Below, piece by piece: positions 1 to 11,137 of a stretch of 60,000 nt of DNA. The notes under the pieces are model-generated. The model saw only the letters and a program-made list of their open reading frames with translations, ran no database searches and had not been told where the DNA came from. Source of the stretch: Mesostigma viride (taxonomy: Eukaryota > Streptophyta > Mesostigmatophyceae > Mesostigmatales > Mesostigmataceae); the NCBI GenBank assembly GCA_009746045.1, contig RPFO01000213.1:3096837-3156836 (forward strand). The letters run 5' to 3'. The stretch's first letter is position 1; each line of letters begins with the position of its first letter. Made by a program: the position numbers and the translations under genes.

Positions 1-60
1 CTTATGATGGCCAAATAATACAAGCACTGTCCTGCCACCTTGATAACACACAGGAAGGCT

Positions 61-660
61 TTAGCCCTCGTCGGAATCGCCGTCCCCCATGCAGTTGGGG
101 CAATACCAGGCACCCACCGGCATGGTTTTCTTTGTCAGGCCAAGGCAGAGCATGTGGGCACCCTTGCCCACCACAAACTGGGCCAAAACAAGTGCAATTT
201 ATTAAATTAATGTATCACGAAGCTTGCCACCAAATTACAGGTCATTCTGACCTAGTTTGCCCATATTACATCTTGTTATAGCTGCCAGCCTGCATGCTTG
301 GTGCACCATGACATGAGGCAATACCATGAGCACATTCCTAAGCTTGCCCCCTGCAAATGGGGCAGAACCACGAAAAACAAATGCTAGATGCTTGAAGAAA
401 ACAACCACCAACTCTTTAACCATTATGAGCAGGTATGACCGCTTGCGGGAATCACTCATAGCCAACACCATGTCATGACGCTTATGGATAAAAGGTGCAT
501 CCTTCATAGCCATAACGACCTGATCCCTGTCATCTAGGAAGTACAAGCCATGTTTAATTAATGGAGGCTAAACAGGTGGGGATGTGATAAGTAACTCACA
601 TATTCTCACCTTCCATACAAGAACCTTGTTTTCTGCAGGCTGAAGAGCCATGACAGGCGT
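61..660 (-). CDS. 3' end of a PHD-finger gene or element (partial, minus strand)
   Basis: The clearest exon is 177..61, preceded by an acceptor ending GGCCCAG and closed by TAA at 63..61. It encodes 38 residues with the second half of a PHD finger: His-x2-Cys (HMLC), then a Trp and CPNC (WYCPNC), then an acidic tail DGDSDEG. PHD fingers bind two zincs and read histone tails. Upstream on the same strand, 546..235 is an open stretch (FLDDRDQVV, then SRKRSYLL) and 660..616 holds a short candidate exon ending NKVLVWK before a GTGAGA donor. The first zinc ligands were not placed with certainty. A degenerate second copy of the upstream part lies at 2,435-2,560. That duplication, and the nearby hairpins, leave open whether this is a host gene or part of a mobile element. 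Confidence 0.4.
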
Positions 661-1517
661 TTATGAGCTCGCCAGCTCCTTGCAACGGTGATGCCGCTCC
701 CAGGCAGCTAGGGTCCTTGACTACGCAATATAGAATGTCTACCGTGTGAAAACCTCCATACAGGAAGCGTAGCAAAGCCAGATAACTGCCCGATCAATTC
801 TGGGTAGCTTTAGGAAGCATGGCATACGCAGCGTAAGGAAAACCATTGAAAGCTGCGGAAAATCTGATAGCACAACTGCAACAAGTGGAGAACAAAATAG
901 CAAGAAGAACCCAGAAACAGCGCCAAAAGTTTCATGCCAGGTTCACTAAGAGCGCAAACAGACTGGGCGGTGACATGCGGCAAATCAACGTACCACGGCC
1001 GGCATTATTTCCTACCCAGGCGCGCAAGAAAAGCCAGCCAGCCATGGATGGATTAACCGCGGATCGCGCAGGCCTGAACGAAATCATTTTAGAAATGACA
1101 GGAAATGGCCGCAGATCGAAGACGCTTAGGTTATTTTCATGGTGTCCGTTACTAAACGGCTCTTACTGCATCAATACAACCCACGAATATCGAGTTCTAC
1201 CGTCGCAGGCACGCATGCTAGATTATTCATCGCGGCCAAATTGTTGGATGAGACCCCCGTGCAAATCTGTACCAACAAGGGCAGCGAATTTGCAATTAGT
1301 GCAGATCTGGCTATGAAACATCATAATAGAACATCACTTTTAACCATCGGCTTAATTTTTCGGCCTGTCGCCCGCCGGATTAGCCATATTTTAACGGAAC
1401 GCACGTCGCCATGGCCACCTCCGCACGGTGCGCGCACTGTGCACCACAATTTCACGGTCCGTCGGTACCGTCCCGACTTTTTTGGCGCCAAAAAAGTCCC
1501 GGGTGTCATGTCCCCTT
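181..1517. repeat. Direct repeat copy A of a 1.3-kb segment
   Basis: This segment matches 2085-3427 along its whole length with scattered substitutions and small indels. Shared landmarks are the stretch beginning gtgcaatt, the block gcttgccaccaaattacag, the block ctagggtccttgactacgca, and a terminal hairpin ending cccctta. Copy A keeps open reading on the minus strand where copy B has lost it. Confidence 0.85.
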
Positions 1518-1532
1518 AAGGGGACATGACAC
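1475..1532. repeat. Two adjacent perfect palindromes at the end of copy A
   Basis: Positions 1475-1498 form a 24-bp perfect palindrome with arm gacttttttggc. Positions 1503-1532 form a 30-bp perfect palindrome with arm gtgtcatgtcccctt. The second looks like two identical element ends meeting head to head. Confidence 0.85.
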
Positions 1533-2084
1533 ATTGAAAGTGCACTTTTCTGGAAAACAGACCTGTGCATGGGATAAAAATCCGGTTATGCTTCCAAACC
1601 ATAAATATGTGAAAAAAAAAATTTCCAGCCACTTGGGGGTGGTACTACCCCCCAGCATGACCCAGTTATGAGCTAAAAATAGAAAAAGACGCTATTTTTG
1701 GCCGATTTTTCCTAGGAGACTGGGCAAACCAAAAGTGACCAAACCACATATTTTCCTAAAATCCCCACCCTTGCAAATAAATCTGGCTACTCAGGACCAC
1801 AAAATAAGCACGTTTAGACTATTTATAGGGTTTAGCCCAAAACACGTATTCAGTTTTTGGTCCTAAAAAAATAAATCAAATAGTAGACACATGCAAAAAT
1901 TCCAGTGATGATATTTATACTAGGCCTAGGGTGGGAATTTCACTCTCACAAAGTTTGAGCTCATTCTGAGCACGTTTACTCATGTTATTAGTGTAAACAT
2001 GAAAAAAAAAAATGACAGAAAATCCGGGTTATGAGCACAAACAACACCCCTTTTACACCCTAGCCAACCACTAACTGGGGCAAA
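1533..2084. other. AT-rich spacer between the two repeat copies
   Basis: No open frame of note and no similarity to the flanking copies. It contains several A and T runs. I see nothing else in it. Confidence 0.5.
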
Positions 2085-3427
2085 CCAGGTGCAATTAATT
2101 AATAAAATGTATCATAAAGCTTGCCACCAAATTACAGGTCATTCTGACCTAGTTTGCCCATAGTACATCATGTTATAGCTGCCACCCTGCATCAGCATGA
2201 TGCTTGGTACACTGTGGCATGAGGGACACCATAAGCACATTCCTAAGCTTGCCCCCTGCAAATTGGGCAGAAGCACGTAAAGAAAATGCTAGATGCTTGA
2301 AGAAGACATCCACCGACAAAATCATTACGCACGCAGGCATGACCACTTGCGGGAATCACCTCATAGCTAACACCCAGTCATGATGCTAAAGGATAAAAGG
2401 GCCATCCTCATAATAAGCACCTGATCCTTATCATCTAGGAAGCCCCAGCCATGTGTAATGAAAGCAAAACATATTGGAAGGAGATAACTATATAACACAT
2501 GCTCACCTTCCCTACAACTTCACACCTTGTTTTCCAGCAGGCTGAAGGGCCAAGACAAGCGTTTATGAGCTCGCCAGCTCCTTGCAACGTTGATGCCGCT
2601 CCCAGGCAGCTAGGGTCCTTGACTACGCAATATACAATGTCTACCATATGAAAAACTCCATAAAAGAAAGTGAAGCAGAGCCGCAAAACTGCCCGATCAA
2701 CTCTTGCTAGCTTTAAGAAGCATGGCATACGCAGGATAAGGCAAAACAATGAAACCTGCGAAAACAGATAGCGCAACTGCAACAAGTGGCGAACAAAATA
2801 ATGGCAAGAACACCCGGAATCGGCGCCAAAGCTTCATGCCAGGAACATTTAGAGCGCAAACCGACAGGGCGGTGACATGCGGCAAATGAACGTACCACGG
2901 ACGGCTTTATTTCCTACCCAGGCGCGCGAGACAGCCAGCCATCCATGGATGGCTTGACCGCGGATCGCGCAGGCCTGAACGATATCATTTCAGAAATGAC
3001 GGGAAATGGCCGCAGATCGAAGCCGCTTAGGATGTTTTCACGGTTTCCATTACTAAACGCTTCTTCCTGCATCAATATAATCCACAAATCTTAAATTCTA
3101 CAGTCGCACGCACGCATTCTAAATTAATATGTGCGGCCAGATTTTCGGATTAGACCCCCGTGCAAATCTGGATTAAGAAAGGCACCGACTTTTCAAATTG
3201 TGCATATCTGGCTATGAAACATCATACTAGAACATCGTTTAAAACCACCGGCGTACATTTTTCGCTTGTCGCCTGGCCGATAAGGCAAATTTTTACGGAA
3301 CACACGTCGCCATGGCCACCTCCGCACGAGGTGTGCGCATTGTGCACCACAATTTCACGGTCCGGGGGTACCGACGGTACCGGCGCGAATTTTTTGGCGC
3401 CAAAAAATTCCGATGTGTCATGTCCCC
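2085..3427. repeat. Direct repeat copy B of the 1.3-kb segment, degenerate
   Basis: Second copy of 181-1517, about 1.9 kb downstream in the same orientation. Coding potential seen on the minus strand of copy A is interrupted here by stops (around 2,400-2,460). It ends in a 24-bp perfect palindrome at 3387-3410 with arm gaattttttggc, followed by the same tgtcatgtcccctta end as copy A. Confidence 0.85.
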
Positions 3428-3446
3428 TTAAATGCCTCGAGAAGGC

Positions 3447-4456
3447 TCATGGAGGTCTCACCTGCCGGCTGGTCGAAGTGCTTGATGATGACATTGTGGC
3501 TGCGCTTGGTGATGTCGGCCTCCTCGCGAAGGTCGAGGGCTTGTTGCTTGAGTTGTGCCGCGATGGTGGAGGTGGTGGAGGTGGTGTGCTGCTGAAGGCC
3601 TGAAGCAAGTCCGCCCAGGTGGAGGGAGCATTGCCGGCCGGGCCAGCAGGTGCCGGCTGGGCGGCGAGGTCCTTCACCGCCTGGGCGGTGAGGCCGGCGG
3701 TGTCGTGCAAGCACTCAAGGGCGGTGGCGGTGGCTTGAAGGCGTTGGTCGAGGTACGTCGAGGAGCTGGGCTTTGATGTCGGCAGTGGAGGCGGAAATGG
3801 CAGTGGAGGTGGAGGCGACGGTGGTGGAAAGGTGAGGAAGTTCAGTAGCCAGCGTGCCACCCATTGCACTGCCACATCGGCGGCAAGGGGGGTCACGTGC
3901 TGCTGAAAGGCTTCCGTGAGGATGGAACGAAGGGTGGGGGCGGAGATGGATGGAGCCCAGATCTCGCCGCATCAGAGCGCATGAGAAGGGAGTTGAGGAT
4001 GGTGTGTTGGAGGTAGGCGCGGTTGCACCCGTCCAGCGTGCTGATGTTGTACCACCAGCTGCCGTCCGAGCAGATGAGGTGATTGATGTCGTGGAGATGG
4101 AGGCACAGGTCGTAAAGCGAGGCGTAGTCCCCGTGGAAGATGCAACGCAGGGCAGTTGCAGGGGACATGTTGGTCCAGTCGTGATCATCGACCTTGAAAG
4201 GTTCAGGCCGAAAGCGCGGTTCTTTGGGGCGTGAAAACCCTCCTGTGTTGTCGGTTGGGCGGCTGCGTTTAGGTTCAGGCGATGCCGATGGCGAGGCATT
4301 GAGCCCGGGAGTTTGCTGGGCGACCACCAGTGCACGACTAGTGTCACCGCTGCCTGCCGGACCTGAAGGCGAAGCTGCAGCCGGAGCTGCAGACGTACTT
4401 TCATGGCCGAGCGCATCCGCCAAACTGCGTTGCGCCAAGGGGCGTTTGCTCGTCAT
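3447..4456 (-). pseudogene. Degenerate element ORF, copy 1 (MTSKRP... start)
   Basis: The ORF starts at ATG 4456 and runs 187 codons to 3893: a Ser/Pro/Ala-rich N-terminus, then a folded-looking part (DDHDWTNMSPATALRCIF, then LYDLCLHLHDINHL and SDGSWWYNIS). Near 3985 the likely continuation moves to another frame (EIWAPSISAPTLRSIL, then EAFQQHVTPLAADVAV), which runs to 3447. A related, more decayed copy lies at 31,160-31,829 on the same strand, and the DNA upstream of the start codon is conserved in three places. I do not recognise the family; repetition and decay argue for a mobile-element protein rather than a host gene. Confidence 0.5.
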
Positions 4457-4603
4457 ACATTGCGTTTTAGATTCGGAAAATTATATCAGCATGTGCGTCT
4501 TAGAAAGATGAAGCGATAGTGATATTCAAAGCTAAATTCGGTGATCAAACGTGAAAGTTATGAGCTCTGCCGTCAGCCATGGCTACCTCGTGGCTCGTGC
4601 AGC
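4444..4603 (-). repeat. Upstream region of the element ORF, copy 1
   Basis: This stretch covers the first codons of the element ORF and about 150 bp upstream. It is a diverged relative of the two identical 160-bp copies at 31,823 and 35,629, sharing tatatcagc, gtgcgtcttagaaaga and gtcagccatggct. Confidence 0.7.
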
Positions 4604-5544
4604 CATCGGCCTGGTATACCTCATAATTAATTTCGCCATGCCTCTTTCCGACTCCGAAGTTGCACACGCTCCTTGTTATGATATGCTCGCACGGGTCTTA
4701 TTGCACCCACATCGAACTTGCCGGATCATCTATCGTGTCCGATTGCTGCTGTGGCATGCCTCCACATGTCTGGCATGAAGGAGAAAGGGGGTCTCTGCCC
4801 TTTCTTCCTGCTGTGCACATCTCTCTCTAGAGACAGGGATTAAAAGCCCTCCGGTGCCCCGTGACTCCCCAACGCGAGCACGAGTATAATTAATTAATTA
4901 ATTAACTCCAAAGTCCAACTCCAGCTCCGAGCAATTTCTTTGAACACCGACTAAAGCCTAGCTTATATTTGTTTCTCATGATATTTGCTGGAAGACGTAG
5001 GCCTTGAGGGACTGTCAGTGCTCCGTGCCCGCATGATTGACGAGCAGACATGGGCTGCCATATGCAACAGGCGTGCCTCCCTGAACTCTGAAGGGCTGGC
5101 CCCCGTGTGGTATGGAGCCATGGACAGAGCCTGCATGGTACATGCACTCATGCAGTAAATGCTGTAGAAAGGATCACGCACTAACTAGCATCGATTTCAG
5201 CCTCCGGCTTGCTTGCTATAGATTGCATGTCTGACATTCATACATATTACAGAGGTAGTTGCACTTGCATGCATCATGCGATGCATTAGTCATTTCATGC
5301 ATGTGCACCATCAATATGCACGAGGTCTTAACCCGACGTGTGCAGGCAGTCAAACAAGGGTAGCCCCATCAACTCGATCTTGAGCAGAGGAGTTCTAATC
5401 AAGCTTCATGGCCTTAGCTCGCCTCATCAACGTACTCACATCTACCCAGGGTCCTTAAGCATATATGTACAAATACAATTACACCCATGGGTTTGCCTGC
5501 ACCCCTGCACTTCGAATGATCTGATCCAAGTACTTCCCTGAGGA
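4604..5544. other. Intergenic, 3' side of the thioredoxin gene
   Basis: No convincing gene. There is a short TTAA repeat near 4890-4905. On the minus strand a TGTAA poly(A)-type signal occurs at 5483-5479, about 60 nt past the stop of the thioredoxin-like gene. Confidence 0.5.
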
Positions 5545-8500
5545 TCACCAGTTCTCCAGCAACGACTCAATCGCGTTCTCAAGATTTCGAGGATTCCTCG
5601 TGGCAAACTGAAGGATCTTGGCACCGTTCTGCAAGATAAAGCATGTGGGGTCAACACACGCGTTGGGGTGGCGGGGTGGGGCGCATGGCCGGGGCCAGAG
5701 CAGTAGTGTTGGGGTGGTTAATGCCAATCACCTAGGTCAATGCGCATTTGGAAGCGGGGTGAGGGGAAGGGAATTTGCATGTGCTCATGTTTTCCCTTTT
5801 AATTGTGGCGTGGAATGCCAATCACAATCATACGAAATGACTTCCTAACAGCTTCCGCATGTCACTTGCACACACACATGCCGTGCAAAATCATACGTTA
5901 TACAAAGGACACCCCCCCGCCCCCGCCCCCGCCCTCGCCCCCGCCCCCCCCCGCCCCGCCCCCGCCCCGCCCCCGCCCCGCCCCGCCCCCGCCCCTGCCC
6001 CGCCCCCGCCCCGCCCCCGCCCCCGCCCCGCCCCCGTCCCGTCCCCGCCCCGCCCCGCCCCCGCCCCCGCCCCCGCCCCCGCCCGCCCCGCCCCCGCCCC
6101 CGCCCCGCCCCGCCCCCGCCCCGCCCCCCCGCCCCGCCCCGCCCCGCCCCCGCCCCCGCCCCGCCCCCGCCCCCGCCCCCGCCCCGTCCCCGCCCCCCGC
6201 CCCCGCCCCCCCCCGCCCCGCCCCGCCCGCCCCCGCCCCGCCCCGCCCCGCCCCCGCCCCGCCCCGCCCCCGCCCCCGCCCCGCCCCCGCCCCGCCCCCG
6301 CCCCGCCCCGCCCCTGCCCCGCCCCCGCCCCTGCCCCCGCCCCCGCCCCTGCCCCCGCCCCGCCCCCGCCCCCGCCCCCGCCCCCGCCCCTGCCCCCGCC
6401 CCGCCCCTGCCCCCGCCCCCGCCCCGTCCCCGCCCCGCCCCGCCCCTGCCCCCGCCCCGCTCAAGCCCATGCCCGCGCCGCCCACGCCTGCACCCGCACA
6501 CAGAGACACAGACACAGACTCAGACCCAGACCCAGACAAAGACCCAGGCACACACACAAGCAACGGAGGTCTAGCAAGCGAGCATCAGCTGCCGTGCCCG
6601 TCCCTGGAAAACTTGACATTGCTGTGACGGGTGCGTTCGACATCCTTTTTGCCTGATTGCCAAACATCATGGCAGAGCCTGAACCTGAACTCTCTTACCT
6701 TGAAAAACGCGAAGGACGGCACACCCTTGATGCGGTACATGAAGGCAATGTCCTGCACATTGTCACGGCAAGGCAGAAGGAGGGAGACTCCGAGGATAAG
6801 CCTCCCATTTAAACATTTATACAACTATAGAATGAAGCGATAATCATTAATCCCCCCCCCCCCCCCCCCCCTTGCCATTATTAACTGCAAAACAGCCGTC
6901 ACGAGCGGCGCATGTGTGCATTCGCGTCCCTTCATTCATCGTTTTTTGTTCCTTGATTCAACCATTCAATCTCATGCCTCTGTTGGGAGAGTCATTGCAT
7001 GCATGTGAGTGATGATGTCATGAACGATCACATCACTACTGTGTAAGGCTACCACCCTTCAGTACAAAGACATCTGGCAACATCCACCAAAATGCACCCC
7101 CCTAAAGTCCATCTCCACTGGCAGGCATCACCGTGATGCCGCCATACGGATCTTCATGCACACGGCCGTCTTGCCATTTCAGCCGCTCCCGGGCCGCTGG
7201 GAAGATGTGGGGAGCCATTTTCCCAACGGATCAAAGCCCAGCTAAGAGGCGCTGCATCCCGTAGCTTTGAGGCCAGTAAGGACTACAGGGAATAAGCAAT
7301 GACGATAAGGCCATAAAGGACATGCAGAACTCTACAAAGGCCATTTCAGGACTGCGGGTACTACGCGATGGCAGTAAGGCCATTGAGGACATGCAAAGCT
7401 CTGCTACACATTCGCAAACACGCAACACTCTCGATAGCGCAGAAAACGCAAGGTGCATAGACGCCATCCGCTGTTAACACAGAGATGCTAAAAACAGGTA
7501 GTGAGAGAAGAAGTCACATCGCTTCCCGGACCACAGCATGTTACTTCGTGGACGTGACCACGTCATCTGCTGCAGGGGTCAACGGTCCAATTGATTTAAG
7601 ATCTATTGAATTAAAACATGACAAGAGGCCAAATGCGCGCACCATGCAGGAGAGCCACGTCGCATGCTCCATGAATCACACATTGCAGCCCCACATGCCA
7701 TCGGACCTGTTCTTCACAAGATTTATTTATAGCCGCCAATGCCTAGCCCGGCGCAAAACACGTCACACACCACGTGAACGCCGCCACCCACCGTGCGCTC
7801 AGCATACTCGTTCTCAATGTTGTGCTTCACGAAACGGACGCAGGGGGCGCCCGCACCCCCAGCCGTCTCCTGCGCCGCCCCCTGCAAGTTCCCCACAGAC
7901 ATTTTTTTTTGGCAAAACCAATACAGAAACTATTGCATCATAATCAGTGGGAATATCTAATTAATGGGGGAGAAAAAACTGCATGAGAGCGCTGCATGAG
8001 ACTTGTGGCGTCCCGCGGCCACTAATACACAGAATAGAGGCCAGCCAAAATATTCCGGGAACGCTGAAGTCAAAATCAAACTGGAAACGTCCCCTTGTGT
8101 CCCCTTGCGTCATTTCGTGCCATGTGTCAACACGAACGGTGGCATGGCGTATCCCATGATTGAAGGTCGTGTCTCCATCAGGGGGGGTTATCCGTCCGGT
8201 TGCCTCATTGATATAACAGGGGCAGGACACCTCGCCACCCACCCCTGCCCGCAGGTACCTGGCACCCCTGGGAATAAAAGGAAGCCTCAGAGGTGGCACA
8301 AGAGGTACTCAGGAGTGAAAATAAACCCACTGGAGCAATTTTTCAACCATGGGGCCAGAAATCACAAACCCAAAGTTTTCAACGAGGGTACCGGCCTGTT
8401 TGCCGGGTACTCAAGTGACGCGAGATCGCTGCATCCAACGCCGGTTACTAGGGAATTAGTTTCAGACGCACTGAAACTGCTGTCCGATAAAAAGCATTTT

Positions 8501-10026
8501 CGCAGATTGCTTGGGAGCTCTTCGGATCAGGAGACCCCTTTAAACGCGAAGAGTGAGGTAGTGCCTTCGACTCCAAGTAGCGTGCTTATTTCGTCTGGTG
8601 AAAGGACCAACAGCCGACACCACAATTGCCACTAATGAATTACGCAACGGTTCTCGTAACGTCCCAAAGCCACTTGCTCAAACCATACCCATTATACACC
8701 CATCTGAGAAGCTGCTATAAAAGCAGACAACATGAACCCTTGAACACTAGATCATGATCAGGTTACTCTCAAGTGCAAATCCCATCCTTCTTTGACAGCA
8801 AAATGTGCACCACCTCCTTGCGCAAGCAATACGGCGCGCTGAAATCTTGCGCGAAAACAGGAACGGCGGGTGTTTCGCACCAGGACATAAACCCCACCTC
8901 CTTGCAGAGCGAGATGTACTGTGGGAGCACAAACTTGCACGCGCCACAGCTGGGATTGTAGAAGTCCACCACAACCTGCGAGGGCAACCATTGAAGGGGT
9001 GTACACAAGGTGGCCACAGCAAGGCAGTGTCAGGCAAAGTGGTTGGGTGTGGTGGGGTGTGGGATGGTTGGGTGGGGTGTGTGTGTGTGTGGCGGGGTGT
9101 GGTGTGGTGCATGTCCTATAAGGGGGTCTGGGGGTGAGAATTAAAGGTTGCGCCCAAGCCGAGCCCAACGATTCAACGATTGCCAAAAAGTTTTACTACG
9201 CTAACTTTTCCTTTGCCAATAATTTGAATTTGTAAAAATTAAACTCAATCGAGCATGTGAACGAATTGCCATAATTTGCGAAATTCATGCAATCAATGCG
9301 AGGCTTACCAGCTCGTTCTTCTTCTCGCTTTCTAGCAGGATGGCCTCAAACTCCGCCAAGTTGTAGACCTCCCGAACGCAGTCCACGGGGCACGTGACGT
9401 CAGCAAGCTCCGCTTCTCGCTGCTGTTCCTGCTCACGTCGAGAGGTGTTTTCGAGAGAAGAATTGAGGAGACGCGGCCGTTGGCAGGACCCCAGAGCCAA
9501 TGCGAGAACAGTTTCAGACCATGTTCACAGGCTTTGGGATTTTCATGGAATAACGCGAGACGTTACCAGGCAAAGAAACACTTCGCTGATGCAATGCATG
9601 TCCAGACAGGCAAAATGTTCAACGAAAACTCATGCAGATAGTAACTTGGCAATTAGATATGTACATAGGTTTGGAACATATGACTGACAACAGTGTATGC
9701 CATGTCCATCATGAAGCTGCGAGACATGGCGATTCACACATCTAGGCGCAACCCGCGCGACGAAATTTGCATGCGGCTACCTCCTGGTCTCGCCAAGCCT
9801 TTTCCAGGTGCGCTCTTCGATCAATGTTAAGCCCCGCAACCGTTCGAGATTTGTGGGCTCTTCTGGGCTGCCATGCCAATTTTGCCTTGGCGACCAGCGG
9901 GCTTCCAAGCCATGACGCACGCTCCTGTCGGGCAGTGCGTGCCACGGCGGGTTGTGCCGAGCTGAAGCCGCCAGCATTTTGACAGAAACTGGCAGAAACC
10001 GAGGTGTTTATATACACAAGTGCCAT
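5545..10026 (-). CDS. Plastid-type atypical thioredoxin (CGAC active site), 6 exons, 223 aa
   Basis: Exons on the minus strand: 10026-9781, 9428-9309, 8975-8898, 7881-7792, 6752-6699, 5628-5545. All junctions are phase 0 with GT-AG borders. Residues 1-82 look like a transit peptide (Ala/Ser/Arg-rich, few acidic residues). Residues about 100-223 make a thioredoxin fold: VVVDFYNPSCGACK with the redox pair C132-x-x-C135, a strand VRFVKHNIEN, a cis-proline loop GVPSFAFFK (P190), and a C-terminal helix ending NLENAIESLLENW. The usual Trp before the first Cys is replaced by Ser, and the site is CGAC rather than CGPC, as in the atypical Cys-His-rich (ACHT-like) and related plastid thioredoxins. Its role would be dithiol-disulfide exchange with unknown partners. 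Introns 4 and 5 carry homopolymer and GC-rich repeats. The start could alternatively be an in-frame ATG at 10068. The gene is head to head with the coiled-coil gene. Confidence 0.85.
5912..6463. repeat. C-rich low-complexity array in thioredoxin intron 5
   Basis: Over 500 bp made almost only of CCCCG and CCCCCG blocks on the plus strand. The transcribed (minus-sense) RNA would therefore be G-rich and a strong G-quadruplex candidate. Long proline/arginine-rich or glycine-rich ORFs here are composition artefacts. Confidence 0.95.
6852..6873. repeat. Homopolymer C22 in thioredoxin intron 4
   Basis: A run of 22 C on the plus strand, 100 bp from the exon ending at 6752. Confidence 0.95.
8003..8635 (+). 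CDS. Possible nested ORF inside thioredoxin intron 3 (antisense)
   Basis: An open frame of 210 codons on the strand opposite to the thioredoxin gene, wholly inside its third intron (8897-7882). The product has ordinary-looking composition (segments LVSDALKLLSDKKHFRRLLG, SSVLISSGERTN) but no domain I recognise and no visible relative elsewhere in the window. It could be a remnant of an inserted element or chance. Confidence 0.2.
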   Translation: MWRPAATNTQNRGQPKYSGNAEVKIKLETSPCVPLRHFVPCVNTNGGMAYPMIEGRVSIRGGYPSGCLIDITGAGHLATHPCPQVPGTPGNKRKPQRWHKRYSGVKINPLEQFFNHGARNHKPKVFNEGTGLFAGYSSDARSLHPTPVTRELVSDALKLLSDKKHFRRLLGSSSDQETPLNAKSEVVPSTPSSVLISSGERTNSRHHNCH

Positions 10027-11137
10027 GATGTTAATGGAACGAACGCAGACGTCGGTAAACAGCAGCAACTTCTCAATTAAAAGGTCGTCTCCATGGCGAT
10101 CGTCGGGGATCTAGTGTTGTGTCCTCAGTGCGCGCCTGTTCGTGAATCGTGCAATTAAAAACGGTGGCAATATTACAGCTCAGCGTTGGACAGCAACGGT
10201 GTGCAGCGTGTCCTTCATGGGGCGCAAGCGTCCGCACAGCTTTTAGGTTTCATGCTTTGCCCGCCAATACCCGGTCTCATGATATTTTCACGCAGTCTTA
10301 GTATCCACCAATTTAAGGTGACTTTTTCGATGCGGCAGATCCACCGTCCACGCAAAATTAGTCACAACCGCCACTAAATTTAGTAATTTGCTGTCCCGAT
10401 GGGAGGTTAGCGGTTGTACTGTACCGCAACGTCGCCAGTGCGCGCTACAGCCTACAAGTGCACTTGCGTTTCCTTGTACCTGGCAATCAGTTCATTGCCA
10501 AAGGTACTACGCTGGTAATAGTTGTAGTAGTGGATTTATCCGGGATGTGAGGATCAGGTAGGAATCTACAGTAACGCCAAGGCGCCAGCTTCCCTGGGCG
10601 CCCAGCTGGGATGTCACAAAATATTAATGTCATGGCAGTGTACAGTACTGTACTGTACTGTAAGATACAGAAGGAATGCAGCACGTAATTTCTGCAGACC
10701 TCAGACACGTGAAAGACTTGGCGGAATTTAAGAAAAAACCCAAAAGCGTGGCAAGGCAATGGATGTCGGGGTGGCAATCCAGCATGTAAGGGGACGTTCA
10801 CTGGCTTAGATAGCACGAAAGGCCCTTGAATATTTATTGGAAAGTTTGTAACGGGGAAAGGCACCTTTGTTGAAGGAGTGTGCAAGGAGAACAAGCTCAA
10901 GCCCGCATTCGAGTGAGCAAACGTAGACCGCGACAAGAAATGGCAATCCAATTGAAACCTGGTATTCCGGCTGTATAGCTGCGAAGGATAAATCCAACGA
11001 CAGCCATTGCATGAACAAGCTTCCCCGGTGATGCTGGCTGCGCGCCAAGGTGGATAGAAGCGAGCCATGCGTTGGAAAGGGACCTTTTTAGATCTGGTAG
11101 CATCTTAGTAGCGTTTCGTCGTTCCGTAAACCTGTGA
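10027..11137. promoter_or_regulatory. Divergent intergenic region between thioredoxin and coiled-coil genes
   Basis: About 1.1 kb separates the two start codons, so both promoters must lie here or in the 5' UTRs. A palindromic repeat of TACTGTACTGTA lies near 10640-10665. I see no clear TATA box and no gene in it. Confidence 0.5.

Noticed and set aside
846-1671. Several plus-strand ORFs in repeat copy A
   Set aside because: They are short, overlapping, interrupted in copy B, and opposite to the better-supported minus-strand coding signal.
5803-6656. Proline-rich (extensin-like) or glycine-rich proteins
   Set aside because: They come purely from the C-rich tract inside a thioredoxin intron, are open in nearly all frames, and have no start context or signal peptide.
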